From an uncultured Kangiella sp. (GTDB lineage: Bacteria; Pseudomonadota; Gammaproteobacteria; Enterobacterales; Kangiellaceae): a stretch of 64,000 nucleotides of DNA. The stretch spans positions 124,001 to 188,000 of the forward strand of contig CANNDL010000006.1 in assembly GCA_947503435.1 (NCBI GenBank), written 5' to 3'. Positions 1 through 11,239 of the stretch are shown here, piece after piece. Both the position numbers and the translations under genes were made by a program. The notes beneath the pieces were generated by a model, which worked only from the letters and a program-made list of their open reading frames with translations, had not been told where the DNA came from and ran no database searches. The stretch's first letter is position 1. Each line of letters opens with the position of its first letter.

Positions 1-160
1 TACGGTTAATCTAGAAGGCGAAGAAACCGTTTTTCACGGTAGAGGCCGTCATGATCCTTGTGTATTACCAAGAGCGGTTCCGATTGTAGAAGCTATGGCA
101 GCATTAGTTCTATGTGATCACTTTTTAAGGTTTAGAGCTTATAAGGAGCTTTTTACTTAA
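1..160 (+). CDS. aroC: Chorismate synthase, C-terminal end (partial, 5' end outside window)
   Basis: Frame 2 reads [52 protein letters not shown], the typical chorismate synthase C-terminus ([18 protein letters not shown]). It is absent from the ORF track because its start lies outside the window. Confidence 0.93.
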   Translation, partial: TVNLEGEETVFHGRGRHDPCVLPRAVPIVEAMAALVLCDHFLRFRAYKELFT

Positions 161-564
161 TCCTGAAATATTATTCCTTCACCCGTTTCTTGCGCCACTA
201 ATGCGTAAATATCTATATATGGTAATTTTAAGTATTGCTCATTACCGGAGAACTTTGCATATACAAGTATATGATCTTCTTTCCACTTAAATAAGGCTAA
301 AGCTATAGGGGATATATCTAGAACTAATCTTCCATCGCACAGGTGCTCATCATCAATTTCAATATCTAAATTGTGTTTAAAGCTTATTAAGTACGCTTTA
401 TGTCCCTTATCAATAATGTTTTTATATTCGGGTTGGAAATCTAACAACCTATTACTATGTGGCTTGCCTGACATTACTTGATTGTAAATAATATTATTCT
501 TTCTTCTTATCCAAAAAAATAAAGAGCCTAGTATTAATATAATAAATGGGATAAGTTTTTCCAT
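157..564 (-). CDS. Membrane-anchored SspB-like (ClpXP specificity-enhancing factor-like) protein
   Basis: N-terminal TM segment ([16 protein letters not shown]). The C-terminal [57 protein letters not shown] resembles the SspB core (DGQIVLNIAPRAVGNL...ARFGG...VPLAAVLAIYARENGAGTMFEPE). Confidence 0.55.
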   Translation of the reverse strand: MEKLIPFIILILGSLFFWIRRKNNIIYNQVMSGKPHSNRLLDFQPEYKNIIDKGHKAYLISFKHNLDIEIDDEHLCDGRLVLDISPIALALFKWKEDHILVYAKFSGNEQYLKLPYIDIYALVAQETGEGIIFQD

Positions 565-566
565 TA

Positions 567-968
567 TTATTCAATACCTTTAGCTTTCTTTGCCTCTGCA
601 TTAGTTCTAATGCCTTGAGACAAGGCATATTGCTTGATATAGCTCATGGAAGTTAAGAAATAGATAACCGATAGAACACTTATGCTGACAGACCAGAAGA
701 GTTTGTTTGGTTCGATTATGTAATAGAAAGCGTAGAAGAAGGGAAGAAGGATAATGAACCCTGTCCAACCGTAAGTGTAGGTCTTCCCCTTAAACATTCC
801 AGGTAGCGCAATGGTAAGTGGTAGCCACCAGATAACTAAGGAAATAGCTTTAATGGCGATATGTTCGTGATTTAACCAGATAAAAATCGGCAAGGCGATA
901 ACGATGGCTACGTAGCAAGTTACGGCGATTAGGCGTGCTCTTAAGGCTTTTTTTAGATGTATATTCAT
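567..968 (-). CDS. DUF2069 family integral membrane protein
   Basis: 133 aa, four hydrophobic segments, located next to wrbA/yihY as is usual for DUF2069 proteins. Confidence 0.7.
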   Translation of the reverse strand: MNIHLKKALRARLIAVTCYVAIVIALPIFIWLNHEHIAIKAISLVIWWLPLTIALPGMFKGKTYTYGWTGFIILLPFFYAFYYIIEPNKLFWSVSISVLSVIYFLTSMSYIKQYALSQGIRTNAEAKKAKGIE

Positions 969-975
969 AGTTGTA

Positions 976-1942
<967 letters not shown>

Positions 1943-2019
1943 GACTTTTGCAGTTGTCCTATGATTTAATAGTTGTACTATTATATGTATTAAAATAATT
2001 AAGGCTATTTTAGGCGTAA

Positions 2020-3225
2020 ATGAGCATGGAAAAAAGGTGGCAATGGCTAAAAGCTTTCACAAAGTTTGTATTTAGTCAGTTTGGCAAGAAGAAAGGCAGT
2101 GCAATGGCTTCGGAGTTGACGTTGAACAATATGTTGGCGTTAGTACCTTTGATGACAGTGGCTGTGAGTTTAATGGCTATCTTTCCGGCCTTTGAAGGGG
2201 TTAATAACCAGGTTCAAGAGCTTATCTTTAAGAATTTACTGCCAGAAAAAGGATTAGCAGTGAAAGAGTATTTGGATGAGTATGTTTCGAAGTCTAAGAA
2301 TTTATCGGCAATTGGCTTTGTTTTTTTGTTTATAACAGCGCTGTTATTGATGCGCTCAATAGATAAATCGATCAATACCATCTGGGAAACCACCAATAAA
2401 CGCCAAGGCATTCATAAATGGCTGGCTTATTGGGCTATGTTGACTATGGCACCAATTTTAATCGCTGCCAGTTTAGTTGCTTCATCATCTTTTGCTGCTT
2501 TGCCAGTATTCGATAAGATTAGTGGCGTACTAAGCATAGGATTGCCTTTTATATTAATCGTTCTAGCTTTTGCTGCTTTATATGTAATAACTCCCAATAC
2601 TCGAGTAACTTTTAGTAAAGCGCTGATAGCTTCCTTTATTACGGCAATTTTATTCGAAATAGCCAAATATGGCTTTGCCATTTTCGTGACGAAATTCTCT
2701 ACTTATGAAGTGATTTACGGAGCTATTACTGCTATACCGCTATTCTTCTTATGGGTTTTCTTATCTTGGTTGATTCTCTTATTAGGCGCGGTAATTTGTT
2801 ATGCCTTACATCGATTTGATGCCAGTTACAAAAAATCACAAGATCCCTTTGTGTCTACTTTGCAGATAGCTCAGTTTTTTGCAGAGGCACAAGATGCAGA
2901 ATCTAAAGTTAATTTAGATCTATTAAAAAAGCAGTTTCCAATGATGCATGAGCAGACTATTTTGAATTTAGTGGACCAATTAATTAAACTTAACTTTGTC
3001 GCAAAACTAGAAGATGAAGATTATTGTTTAACGATAAACGGTAAAGAAATGACCATAGCTGATTTATATCGCCGTGGTGAGTGGCGTTTACCCAATAGTC
3101 AAGATACGGCCAATAATGATGACTTTTTGGTGCAAAAGGTTGAAGCTGCGAATTTGCATTTAGATCGTGAGCTAAGCATCCCAATACTAAAGCAAAAGCC
3201 TAAAAGCGAGCCCCAAAAACGCTAA
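2020..3225 (+). CDS. YihY/BrkB-family inner membrane protein
   Basis: Polytopic; SELTLNNMLALVPLMTVAVSLMAIFPAF and FLWVFLSWLILLLGAVICYALHRF motifs of the YihY family. Confidence 0.9.
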   Translation: MSMEKRWQWLKAFTKFVFSQFGKKKGSAMASELTLNNMLALVPLMTVAVSLMAIFPAFEGVNNQVQELIFKNLLPEKGLAVKEYLDEYVSKSKNLSAIGFVFLFITALLLMRSIDKSINTIWETTNKRQGIHKWLAYWAMLTMAPILIAASLVASSSFAALPVFDKISGVLSIGLPFILIVLAFAALYVITPNTRVTFSKALIASFITAILFEIAKYGFAIFVTKFSTYEVIYGAITAIPLFFLWVFLSWLILLLGAVICYALHRFDASYKKSQDPFVSTLQIAQFFAEAQDAESKVNLDLLKKQFPMMHEQTILNLVDQLIKLNFVAKLEDEDYCLTINGKEMTIADLYRRGEWRLPNSQDTANNDDFLVQKVEAANLHLDRELSIPILKQKPKSEPQKR

Positions 3226-4774
3226 CCTTAGCATTGGTTTCAATTAAATGGGTAAGGGTCAGTTCACGCAATTGTTCTTGCATTTTAACTTGTATGACTT
3301 TGTGGCCGCCAATTAAATTTTTAGCGGTTAGCAGAATAGGGCTTGATTGATCGAATGGACGGACTAATAAAACTTGATGGGAGATCGTTCTTCCTTGGCG
3401 GTTAGTCGTCAAATATTCAACAAACTCCATATTGCCATGAATGTATTCGAGACCAATGCTGGTACCATTTCTAGATCCAGTTTGTAACCAGCGAGCAATG
3501 GCCAATTGCCATTGTTTTTGACGTTTGTTATTGATATGTCTTTTCAGAATCACTAAGTTGCCGATCCGTAAATCATCAGTTTGCTTATTTTGATTTTGTA
3601 GACAAATACCGCCTTCACTATGATTGACTGCTAGCCAATTAAATGGTGCTTTATAATCATTTCCAATTAATTGGTTTAATTTATTGCCCGAATCGATAAT
3701 GTTTTCATCGGATGATTCGTAACTCAGTGCCTTTTTAATCGCACTTAAGCCCCAGACCGTATCGACTTGGGTCATTTGCGGGTACCTACTGTGCTCACGA
3801 TCTTTATAAGTATCACAGTACTCATAAATCCTGTTTAACAGCTTGATGGCATTTGAAGGTTCAATGCCATCATAGAATCCTGACGAGGGTAGGCGATGAT
3901 CTGTTTCATATTTATGAATCTGTGATTCGATATTTTTAAGTAAAGAATTAGTTAATAATAATCTAATTTGTTTTTCATCATCGTATTCGCTGTCGTCTTG
4001 TGCAATGTGTGGTTTGTTACTATCGGTGAGATCAATAACAAAACAACGAGTACTGCTGAATTGATTTAAATTTTTTGTAATTTCAGCGAGCTTGGACCAA
4101 TGCGCTAGATATTTAAATAAATGCCAATGCTGGTTGTCTTCAATGTGATACGGATCGATAACTGACATTAAACAATTTCGTACATAACTTTGACGAATAG
4201 TTTGGCAAGGCTCTAAAGGATTGCCTTCTTCTTTTGTCAAAACTTTGTCTAGCAGGCCAGATTTTTCAGCATACTCATACAAAGAATGCAGCTCACGCCA
4301 TATATAACTGGGAATAGGCTCATAAAGCTGATATTGCTCTATTAGCATTAAACCTAAGTAATGTTGGGCTAGGTTTATGGCTTCTGCTAAACGCGATTTT
4401 CGCATTAAAAACTTTTGCTCGGTCAACTCATCAATCAAGCGCTTATATCCAAAAGCCATTTCTGTCGAAAGTTTGTGTAGAGCTTTGTATTGACCTTTAT
4501 TAACGAAAGCTTTGTGTCTATCATGCTGTTCGCGCATATGGCGACTTAAAGTTAAGTAGCCCTCATTGAGTAGGCTAAGATTCTTTTCGCGATGGGAAAG
4601 TTTTTGTGGGCAACGATTTAAAGTAGAAATAACCCGCGTTAACTCATTAAGAGTATTATCGGTTTCAACATATGCTAACTGATTTAGCCAATCCTCAATT
4701 TCCTTCGGCTCAGTTTCCGTAATAAACTCTTGCCCACTCTGAAAAGAGGGGAAAGTTAACTTCAAAGAATCCAT
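3200..4774 (-). CDS. Putative PilZ-like (c-di-GMP effector-like) protein, paralogue of 22432..23991
   Basis: Shares N-terminal (SGQEFITETEP, LNRCPQKLS), central (PSYIWRELHSLYEYAE) and C-terminal (VNHSEGGICLQ, WQLAIARW) motifs with the second copy. Contains REHSRYP (RxxxR) and NHSEGG (NxSxxG). Confidence 0.55.
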   Translation of the reverse strand: MDSLKLTFPSFQSGQEFITETEPKEIEDWLNQLAYVETDNTLNELTRVISTLNRCPQKLSHREKNLSLLNEGYLTLSRHMREQHDRHKAFVNKGQYKALHKLSTEMAFGYKRLIDELTEQKFLMRKSRLAEAINLAQHYLGLMLIEQYQLYEPIPSYIWRELHSLYEYAEKSGLLDKVLTKEEGNPLEPCQTIRQSYVRNCLMSVIDPYHIEDNQHWHLFKYLAHWSKLAEITKNLNQFSSTRCFVIDLTDSNKPHIAQDDSEYDDEKQIRLLLTNSLLKNIESQIHKYETDHRLPSSGFYDGIEPSNAIKLLNRIYEYCDTYKDREHSRYPQMTQVDTVWGLSAIKKALSYESSDENIIDSGNKLNQLIGNDYKAPFNWLAVNHSEGGICLQNQNKQTDDLRIGNLVILKRHINNKRQKQWQLAIARWLQTGSRNGTSIGLEYIHGNMEFVEYLTTNRQGRTISHQVLLVRPFDQSSPILLTAKNLIGGHKVIQVKMQEQLRELTLTHLIETNAKVSVFGARF

Positions 4775-4918
4775 TTATCGTCTCATAATTAATATCATTT
4801 GCTTCTAGGCTTTATTTTTCTTTCTTAGATGAAACCTGAATTGCTATAATAATGCCCTATAAACTTTGATATTTCCACTATTTGGCTGAGCTATTGGCCA
4901 TAAACTCATGATTTTTAT

Positions 4919-5395
4919 ATGTTTATTAAAAGTACTTTAAGTCGCTTTGCACTAATTTTCAGCCTAATTATATCGGTAGCAGCATGCCAACAATCAAATC
5001 AGTTCACTTTACTAAATGGTGATACTAAGTCCATTGAAGATTACCAAGGGCAATGGTTGCTGGTAAATTATTGGGCGGAGTGGTGCCCACCTTGTTTAAA
5101 GGAAATTCCAGAATTGAATGCTTTAGCTAAAGATGGAATACAGGTATTGGCAGTTAGCTATGACAAGCTTAGCAATCAAGAATTAGAGAAGTTAAGGCAA
5201 AAATATCAAATCAATTACCCCATTATCGCTACTAGTCCAATGCCGTACTTGCCAATGGAGCGGCCAACGGGGCTGCCTGCTAACTATTTGTTTACGCCCA
5301 GCGGGCAAATGATCGGGCCATTATTAGGTACTCAAACTCGTGAGTCTTTTCTAGAAATTATCGAAAAGATTGAGAGCTCTAAAAACTCTGACTAA
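4919..5395 (+). CDS. TlpA-family thioredoxin-like lipoprotein
   Basis: Lipobox VAAC; WAEWCPPCLKEIPELN thioredoxin active site. Confidence 0.88.
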   Translation: MFIKSTLSRFALIFSLIISVAACQQSNQFTLLNGDTKSIEDYQGQWLLVNYWAEWCPPCLKEIPELNALAKDGIQVLAVSYDKLSNQELEKLRQKYQINYPIIATSPMPYLPMERPTGLPANYLFTPSGQMIGPLLGTQTRESFLEIIEKIESSKNSD

Positions 5396-6849
5396 CCGCG
5401 ACGCTTTTGATTGGAAAGTAATTCGCGGATTTTTTGTCTGACATGTTCCAATCGAGCTTGAATTCGTGTTTGTGCGTAGGGATCTTCAGAAAAGTGTCCT
5501 AAAGCTATCTCAAAATGCTTCTTCGCAGTTTTATATTGTCCTACCAACTCCATGTACTGGCCAGTAGTTTCGTGCATCTCAGGGATATGGTCAGACTCTT
5601 GTTGAGCTTTTGCTAATGCAAACAAATAGCTTGGATTGGTTTTGTTTAAATCAGCATAGCGTAATAATAAAGTTTCTGCTATCTCAGGTTTTTTAATAGC
5701 CATATAAGCATGGGAAGTAGCAAGTACCAGCTTGGTATTACCAGGGTTTGAACTTAACTGCTGCTCTAAAAGAGGAATAGCTTTAAGACTAGAATTGTTA
5801 GCTAAATGAGCTTCGGACAAGCTATAGAGCAGTATATGATTTTCTGGTAAGTCTCGGTAAAGTTTATCCAATATACTAATTGCGCTGCGATTTTGACCAC
5901 GAGCTTTGAGTAGTTCAGAGTATTGATATTGTTCGGCTAAGCTCATTTGATTGCTATTTGACTTGCTAGCAAGTTTTCTAAAGTGTTTGTCATCACGTCG
6001 TTTTTCAAGGCTCTCTATTCTCGCTTTAATTAAACGGTAATCGATAGAACTTTGGTGATTAACTTTGGGATACAAACCCGCTCGACGTCTAGCGTCACTT
6101 TTTCGGTTTTTAGAAAGAGGGTGAGTTAGTAAAATCTCAGGTGGTTTTTGGATAAACCGAGTTTGTTGCGCCAAGGTTTCAAAGAAATCAGCCGCGGCTC
6201 TTACGTCATAACCAGCGCCAGATAACATAGCTATACCTATACGATCCGCTTCTTTTTCATTTTCTCGAGTATGAGAAATAATAGACTGCTGAACTGCTCC
6301 TTGAGTTGCGGCTAAGGCTCCAAGTCCAGCTTCTGCGTCCTGGGTCGCGATTAAAATTGCGCCAATAGAGGCAAGTATCGACGGTAGTGATAACTGATTT
6401 TGTTTTTCTAAACGGCGAGCTAAGTGCCTTTGGGTGACGTGAGCCACTTCATGGCCTAGAACTGATGCTAATTCGCTCTCAGAACCTGAAGCGCTAATTA
6501 AACCTGAGTGAATACCGATATATCCACCTGGCAGAGCAAAGGCGTTGATGTTGGGATCTTCTATAACGAAAAAACGAAAGCTGCGGCCTAAGGCATCGGG
6601 ATTTGCAGCGACCAACTGGTAGCCTATTTGTTGAATGTAATCATTAATTAAGGGATCGGTCATCAAATAGCTACTTCGTTGAATTTGAGACATAATTTGA
6701 TCGCCAATCTGTTGCTCTTTGGCAACAGATAAAGTCGCGCCAGCAGCTTCACCCAGTTTAGGTAAATCATTTTTAGTATCAGCGGCCAACAAACCCAAGC
6801 TAATGAACAAAGTGCCGCTTAAGCCTATTTTAATGATTGATTTCAACAT
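5392..6849 (-). CDS. bepA: Periplasmic M48 metalloprotease with TPR region, BepA/YfgC family
   Basis: GHEVAHVTQRH zinc-binding motif, NAFALPGGYIGIHSGL, C-terminal TPR-like repeats; divergent from perM. Confidence 0.88.
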   Translation of the reverse strand: MLKSIIKIGLSGTLFISLGLLAADTKNDLPKLGEAAGATLSVAKEQQIGDQIMSQIQRSSYLMTDPLINDYIQQIGYQLVAANPDALGRSFRFFVIEDPNINAFALPGGYIGIHSGLISASGSESELASVLGHEVAHVTQRHLARRLEKQNQLSLPSILASIGAILIATQDAEAGLGALAATQGAVQQSIISHTRENEKEADRIGIAMLSGAGYDVRAAADFFETLAQQTRFIQKPPEILLTHPLSKNRKSDARRRAGLYPKVNHQSSIDYRLIKARIESLEKRRDDKHFRKLASKSNSNQMSLAEQYQYSELLKARGQNRSAISILDKLYRDLPENHILLYSLSEAHLANNSSLKAIPLLEQQLSSNPGNTKLVLATSHAYMAIKKPEIAETLLLRYADLNKTNPSYLFALAKAQQESDHIPEMHETTGQYMELVGQYKTAKKHFEIALGHFSEDPYAQTRIQARLEHVRQKIRELLSNQKRRG

Positions 6850-7048
6850 ACAGATAATTGGATGTAATAAAGCATAAATAGTTACTCTATATGATGGTGA
6901 TGTATACTTAAAAGTTCAAATAGTCTTTTGTATAAATGTTGTAAATTTCGATATTTAAACAAATGTTTCCATGAATTGTTATTTTTTGCTATCAATCTGA
7001 GTCTGCTTATCACTATAATCGAAACGATAAAAATTATTTATATTATTT

Positions 7049-8128
7049 ATGACTTCAATATTCACACGCTGGTTCAAACGTAATTTTTCAAGCCCTGCAA
7101 CGATAGTTCTTTCGATGTTGCTGCTACTAGGTTTTGTTTTCATTCTGACACTGGGCGAAATACTTGCGCCTATTTTATGGGCTCTTGTCATAGCTTATCT
7201 ATTGGAATGGGTGGTCAGTGCTGTTGAAAAGCGTGGCGTTAAGCGTTTATGGGCAGTCATTGGTGTTTTTGTTGGATTTATAACGCTAACGCTGTTAATT
7301 GTGTTGGGCTTAGTTCCATTAATTTGGAAGCAGGGAACCTTGCTCGTTGCTGAACTTCCTAGTATTGGTGCTAAAGCAAAACAGGCAATACTGGAGCTAC
7401 CTGAGAAATATCCAAACATGGTGTCTCTGGAGCAGGTCAATGACATTCTTACCAATGTAGGAACTGAGCTTGGTGCTCTAGGTCAAAGCTTACTTTCTGC
7501 TTCAGTTTCTTCTTTAGTTGGTGTGGCTAGCTTACTGATTTATATAGTATTAGTTCCATTATTAGTGTTTTTCTTTCTGAAGGATAGAAATATCCTTTTA
7601 AGCTGGTTAGGGCAATGGTTACCACAAGAAAGACAGCTAGCCGAGTCGGTATGGAGCGAAGTTAATCGCCAAATTGGTAACTATATTCGCGGTAAAGTGA
7701 TGGAAATTATTATTGTGGGCCTAGTTTCTTACATCACTTTCGCCATTATGGGCTTGAATTACGCGCTATTATTGGGCGTATTAGTGGGATTCTCGGTATT
7801 GATTCCCTACGTCGGCGCGGCATTAGTAACAATTCCTGTTTTATTAATTGGATTCTTTCAATGGGGGTTTAGCCAGCCGTTTTATATTTTGACCATTGCC
7901 TATTTTATTATACAAATCTTAGATGGGAACGTTTTAGTGCCATTGCTGTTCTCTGAAGCGGTAAGTCTTCATCCTGTGGCAATTATTGGCGCGATTCTCT
8001 TATTCGGCGGTTTATGGGGCTTTTGGGGTGTGTTTTTTGCTATACCACTAGCGATTTTGGTTAATGCTGTACTTGATGCTGTTAAAGAACATAAGCTAGG
8101 GCAGGAAGACGAAGCTGTAAAAGAATAA
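7049..8128 (+). CDS. perM: AI-2E family transporter / PerM permease
   Basis: Polytopic; GEILAPILWALVIAYLLEWVV, VPLLVFFFLKD, GFSVLIPYVGAALVTIPV motifs; adjacent to bepA as in other gammaproteobacteria. Confidence 0.88.
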   Translation: MTSIFTRWFKRNFSSPATIVLSMLLLLGFVFILTLGEILAPILWALVIAYLLEWVVSAVEKRGVKRLWAVIGVFVGFITLTLLIVLGLVPLIWKQGTLLVAELPSIGAKAKQAILELPEKYPNMVSLEQVNDILTNVGTELGALGQSLLSASVSSLVGVASLLIYIVLVPLLVFFFLKDRNILLSWLGQWLPQERQLAESVWSEVNRQIGNYIRGKVMEIIIVGLVSYITFAIMGLNYALLLGVLVGFSVLIPYVGAALVTIPVLLIGFFQWGFSQPFYILTIAYFIIQILDGNVLVPLLFSEAVSLHPVAIIGAILLFGGLWGFWGVFFAIPLAILVNAVLDAVKEHKLGQEDEAVKE

Positions 8129-8137
8129 TATAGGAAA

Positions 8138-8171
8138 TTAGGATGACTAGGATTATCCCAAGTCATCCTAA
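8138..8171. terminator. Inverted repeat between convergent perM and phoH-like genes (possible bidirectional terminator)
   Basis: TTAGGATGACT ... AGTCATCCTAA, 11-bp perfect arms; no strong T-tract. Confidence 0.45.
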
Positions 8172-8181
8172 TTGAAACCGA

Positions 8182-9606
8182 TTAAAGAATATCTGAAGCA
8201 TAGTCCGCTAATCTTGAGCGCTCACCACGTTTCAAGGTGATATGACCTGCGTGTCCCCAGTTTTTAAAGCGATCTACTACATAGGTTATGCCCGAGGTGG
8301 TTTCAGCTAAATAAGGGGTGTCTATCTGCGCAACATTACCCATGCAAACGACTTTAGTGCCAGGACCTGCACGCGTAATCAAAGTTTTCATTTGTTTGGA
8401 AGTTAGGTTTTGCGCTTCATCAATAATAATAAGCTTATTTAAGAAAGTTCTACCACGCATAAAGTTCAAAGAACGAACTTTGATCCATTTACGCAATAAA
8501 TCGTGAGTGGCTGCCGCTCCCCATTCGTCATTATCTGTTGGTGCTAATACTTCTAAATTATCCATCAGGGCGCCCATCCAAGGAGTCATTTTTTCCTCTT
8601 CAGTGCCCGGTAAAAATCCTATGTCTTCGCCGACAGAAACAGTTACGCGAGTAACAATAATTTCCTTATAACGCTTCAATTCAATAGCTTGTTCAAGCGC
8701 TGCGGCTAAGGCTAGTAAGGTTTTACCCGTGCCTGCTGGCCCTTGTAGCGTTACGAAGTCGATTTCAGGATCCATCAATAAATTTAAAGCATAGCTTTGT
8801 TCGCGGTTCCTGGCGGTTATTCCCCAGATATTATGACTGTCGGTTCTATAGTCGGTTAGAAGTTCAATTAAAGCAGTAGGGCTGCCATCGTCATCATTTT
8901 CAATACTACGAACTATCGCTTCAAAATGATCTGCTTCCTGGTACAGGCATTGATTAATAAACCAATCTTGGACTAATGGACCCTTAATCTTGTAATAGGT
9001 ATGGCCGTCTTCTTTCCAAGAGTCCATGTCACGACTGTGCGTATCCCAAAAATCCTCAGGTAATTCATAGTATCCCGTATGAAGTTGCTCAACATCATCA
9101 AGTACTTTGTCATTAAAATAATCTTCTGCATTTACCCCGACAATATTGGCTTTAATTCTTAAATTAATGTCTTTAGAAACTAAAATAATCGTTTTTTCAG
9201 GTTCATTTTCTTGCAGTGCTAGGGCAACGTTTAGGATAGTGTTATCGGCTTTGGAGCTTGGCAAAGAGTCGGGTAGCCGATCCATATGCTCTTTAATTTG
9301 AAAGTATATTTTGCCGTGTTTCGTGACATCACCAATTTGTGGTAAAACGCCAATGTGGATTCCGTTGACCATGGGGTCTTCGCCTTCGTCAGCAGATGAC
9401 ATTAGATCGTCCATATAACGGGAAACTTGTCTTACGTTGCGTGCGACTTCGGAAAGGCCTTTCTTACCGGCGTCCAGTTCTTCAAGGACAACCATTGGGA
9501 TGAGAATATCATGCTCTTCAAAGCGGAATAGAGCGGTGGGGTCATGCATCAAAACGTTGGTGTCTAGTACAAATAGTCTTTTACCATCGATTTTTTTTCT
9601 TACCAT
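8182..9606 (-). CDS. PhoH family ATPase with N-terminal PIN domain
   Basis: FVLDTNVLMHDPTALFRF (PIN) and QGPAGTGKTLLALAAALEQ / IIIDEAQNLTSKQMKTLITR (PhoH). Confidence 0.93.
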   Translation of the reverse strand: MVRKKIDGKRLFVLDTNVLMHDPTALFRFEEHDILIPMVVLEELDAGKKGLSEVARNVRQVSRYMDDLMSSADEGEDPMVNGIHIGVLPQIGDVTKHGKIYFQIKEHMDRLPDSLPSSKADNTILNVALALQENEPEKTIILVSKDINLRIKANIVGVNAEDYFNDKVLDDVEQLHTGYYELPEDFWDTHSRDMDSWKEDGHTYYKIKGPLVQDWFINQCLYQEADHFEAIVRSIENDDDGSPTALIELLTDYRTDSHNIWGITARNREQSYALNLLMDPEIDFVTLQGPAGTGKTLLALAAALEQAIELKRYKEIIVTRVTVSVGEDIGFLPGTEEEKMTPWMGALMDNLEVLAPTDNDEWGAAATHDLLRKWIKVRSLNFMRGRTFLNKLIIIDEAQNLTSKQMKTLITRAGPGTKVVCMGNVAQIDTPYLAETTSGITYVVDRFKNWGHAGHITLKRGERSRLADYASDIL

Positions 9607-9643
9607 TCTTATTCCTCTTTGAAGCGTAAGTTAGTAGGTGTTT

Positions 9644-10114
9644 TTAAAGGTCCTCAACAGCTTTAAGTACCTCGTCTGCGTGTCCTTTGACTTTTACTTT
9701 CCGCCACTCTTGACGTAATTTACCTGAAGCATCAATTAAAAAAGTACTGCGTTCGATGCCCATGTATTCTCGGCCATAAAGCTTTTTTAATTTAATCACT
9801 TCATAGGCATTGCACATGGTTTCATCTGGGTCCGATAAAAGTTCGAAAGGGAATTCATGTTTCTTTTTAAAATTTTCGTGTACTCGTACAGAATCTCGAG
9901 AAACCCCAAGAATATCTGTATTAAGACCTTGAAATTGCTTATAGAGATCACGGAAATTCTGCCCTTCGGTGGTGCAACCTGGGGTATTGTCTTTAGGATA
10001 AAAATAGATAACTAAGTTTTTGCCATTGAAATCTTTGAGTGAAAGCGTCTGCTCGCCGGTGGCTGCGTTAGAGAAATTGGGCGCTTTCTTATTGAGGTCT
10101 ATTTTTGTGGTCAC
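9644..10114 (-). CDS. bcp: Thioredoxin-dependent thiol peroxidase (peroxiredoxin Bcp)
   Basis: YFYPKDNTPGCTTEGQNFRDLY; FELLSDPDETMCNAYEV. Confidence 0.94.
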   Translation of the reverse strand: MTTKIDLNKKAPNFSNAATGEQTLSLKDFNGKNLVIYFYPKDNTPGCTTEGQNFRDLYKQFQGLNTDILGVSRDSVRVHENFKKKHEFPFELLSDPDETMCNAYEVIKLKKLYGREYMGIERSTFLIDASGKLRQEWRKVKVKGHADEVLKAVEDL

Positions 10115-10351
10115 TATTTAGTCTATATCTAATTATAGAGAATAAAAGCCTTTAAGCTATTCGCTGTTTAAAAATCAAGCATTTCTATAAGATGCTTTTG
10201 ATTTAACTGTACGTTAGAAAAAATTAGATCGCAAGTATTAAATTATAGACTCGGATGGCTGTAAATAAGTGCTTATTTTTGCTTGTTTTTAGCGGTGGTC
10301 ATGGCTACCATATCGAGCTAATTACGCCGTTTTACGAATTTAGAACTTACC

Positions 10352-11239
10352 ATGAAGCTTTCCGGAAGTATTGTTGCTATCGTCACTCCTATGCGAAACT
10401 CTGATTGCTCTGTTGATTTAGAGCGACTCGGAGCTTTATGCGAGTGGCATATCGATCAAGGAACTACTGGAATAGTGGTAATGGGTACTACCGGCGAGTC
10501 GGCAACGGTATCCGAAGAAAAATATTTGGCAGCAATTGAAGCCACGGTTAAAAAAGTTGCTGGGCGCGTTCCAGTGATAGCAGGAACTGGTGCTATTTCA
10601 ACAGATAAAACTATTATATTGACTAATAAAGCTGCGGAATTGGGAGTAGATGCTGCCTTAGTGGTCACTCCTTATTACTGTAAGCCAAGCCAAAAAGGTT
10701 TAGTTCAGCACTTTAATGCGGTAGCTGATAACAGTAGAGTGCCAGTTATTCTCTATAATGTGCCTGGCCGGACCGCTTGTGATTTACTACCTGAAACTGT
10801 TGCGCAGCTGGCGGAACATCATAATATTATAGGGATTAAAGAAGCTACTGGCGATGTTTCAAGAGTTAAGGAACTTATTGCCAAGTGCGGGACTCCAATT
10901 CAGTTATTAAGTGGTGATGACGCTACAGCCAGAGAATTTATTGAGCAAGGCGGTCATGGTGTTATTTCGGTTACGGCCAATGTTGCACCAGCTTTAATGA
11001 GTGAAATGTGCCAATTGGCGTTGGATGGCAATTCAAAGCAGGCTGAGATAGTCGATCAAAAACTAGCTGGCTTACACCAGAATTTGTTTTTAGAAGCGAA
11101 TCCAATTCCGGTTAAGTGGGCTATGTTTGCTATGGGTCAGATAGAAAGTGCTATTCAATTACCATTAACAAGTTTAGATAAAGAATTTCAACCTGCTATT
11201 TTAAAAGCATTGGAAAAAGCAAATGTTAAAATACAATAA
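10352..11239 (+). CDS. dapA: 4-hydroxy-tetrahydrodipicolinate synthase
   Basis: GTTGESATVSEEK, TPYYCKPSQKGL, LYNVPGRTACD, IGIKEATGD, LLSGDDATAREF. Confidence 0.96.
   Translation: MKLSGSIVAIVTPMRNSDCSVDLERLGALCEWHIDQGTTGIVVMGTTGESATVSEEKYLAAIEATVKKVAGRVPVIAGTGAISTDKTIILTNKAAELGVDAALVVTPYYCKPSQKGLVQHFNAVADNSRVPVILYNVPGRTACDLLPETVAQLAEHHNIIGIKEATGDVSRVKELIAKCGTPIQLLSGDDATAREFIEQGGHGVISVTANVAPALMSEMCQLALDGNSKQAEIVDQKLAGLHQNLFLEANPIPVKWAMFAMGQIESAIQLPLTSLDKEFQPAILKALEKANVKIQ

Noticed and set aside
8138-8171. Possible operator or riboswitch at the perM/phoH boundary
   Set aside because: It lies between convergent gene ends, so a terminator/3' element is the simpler explanation.
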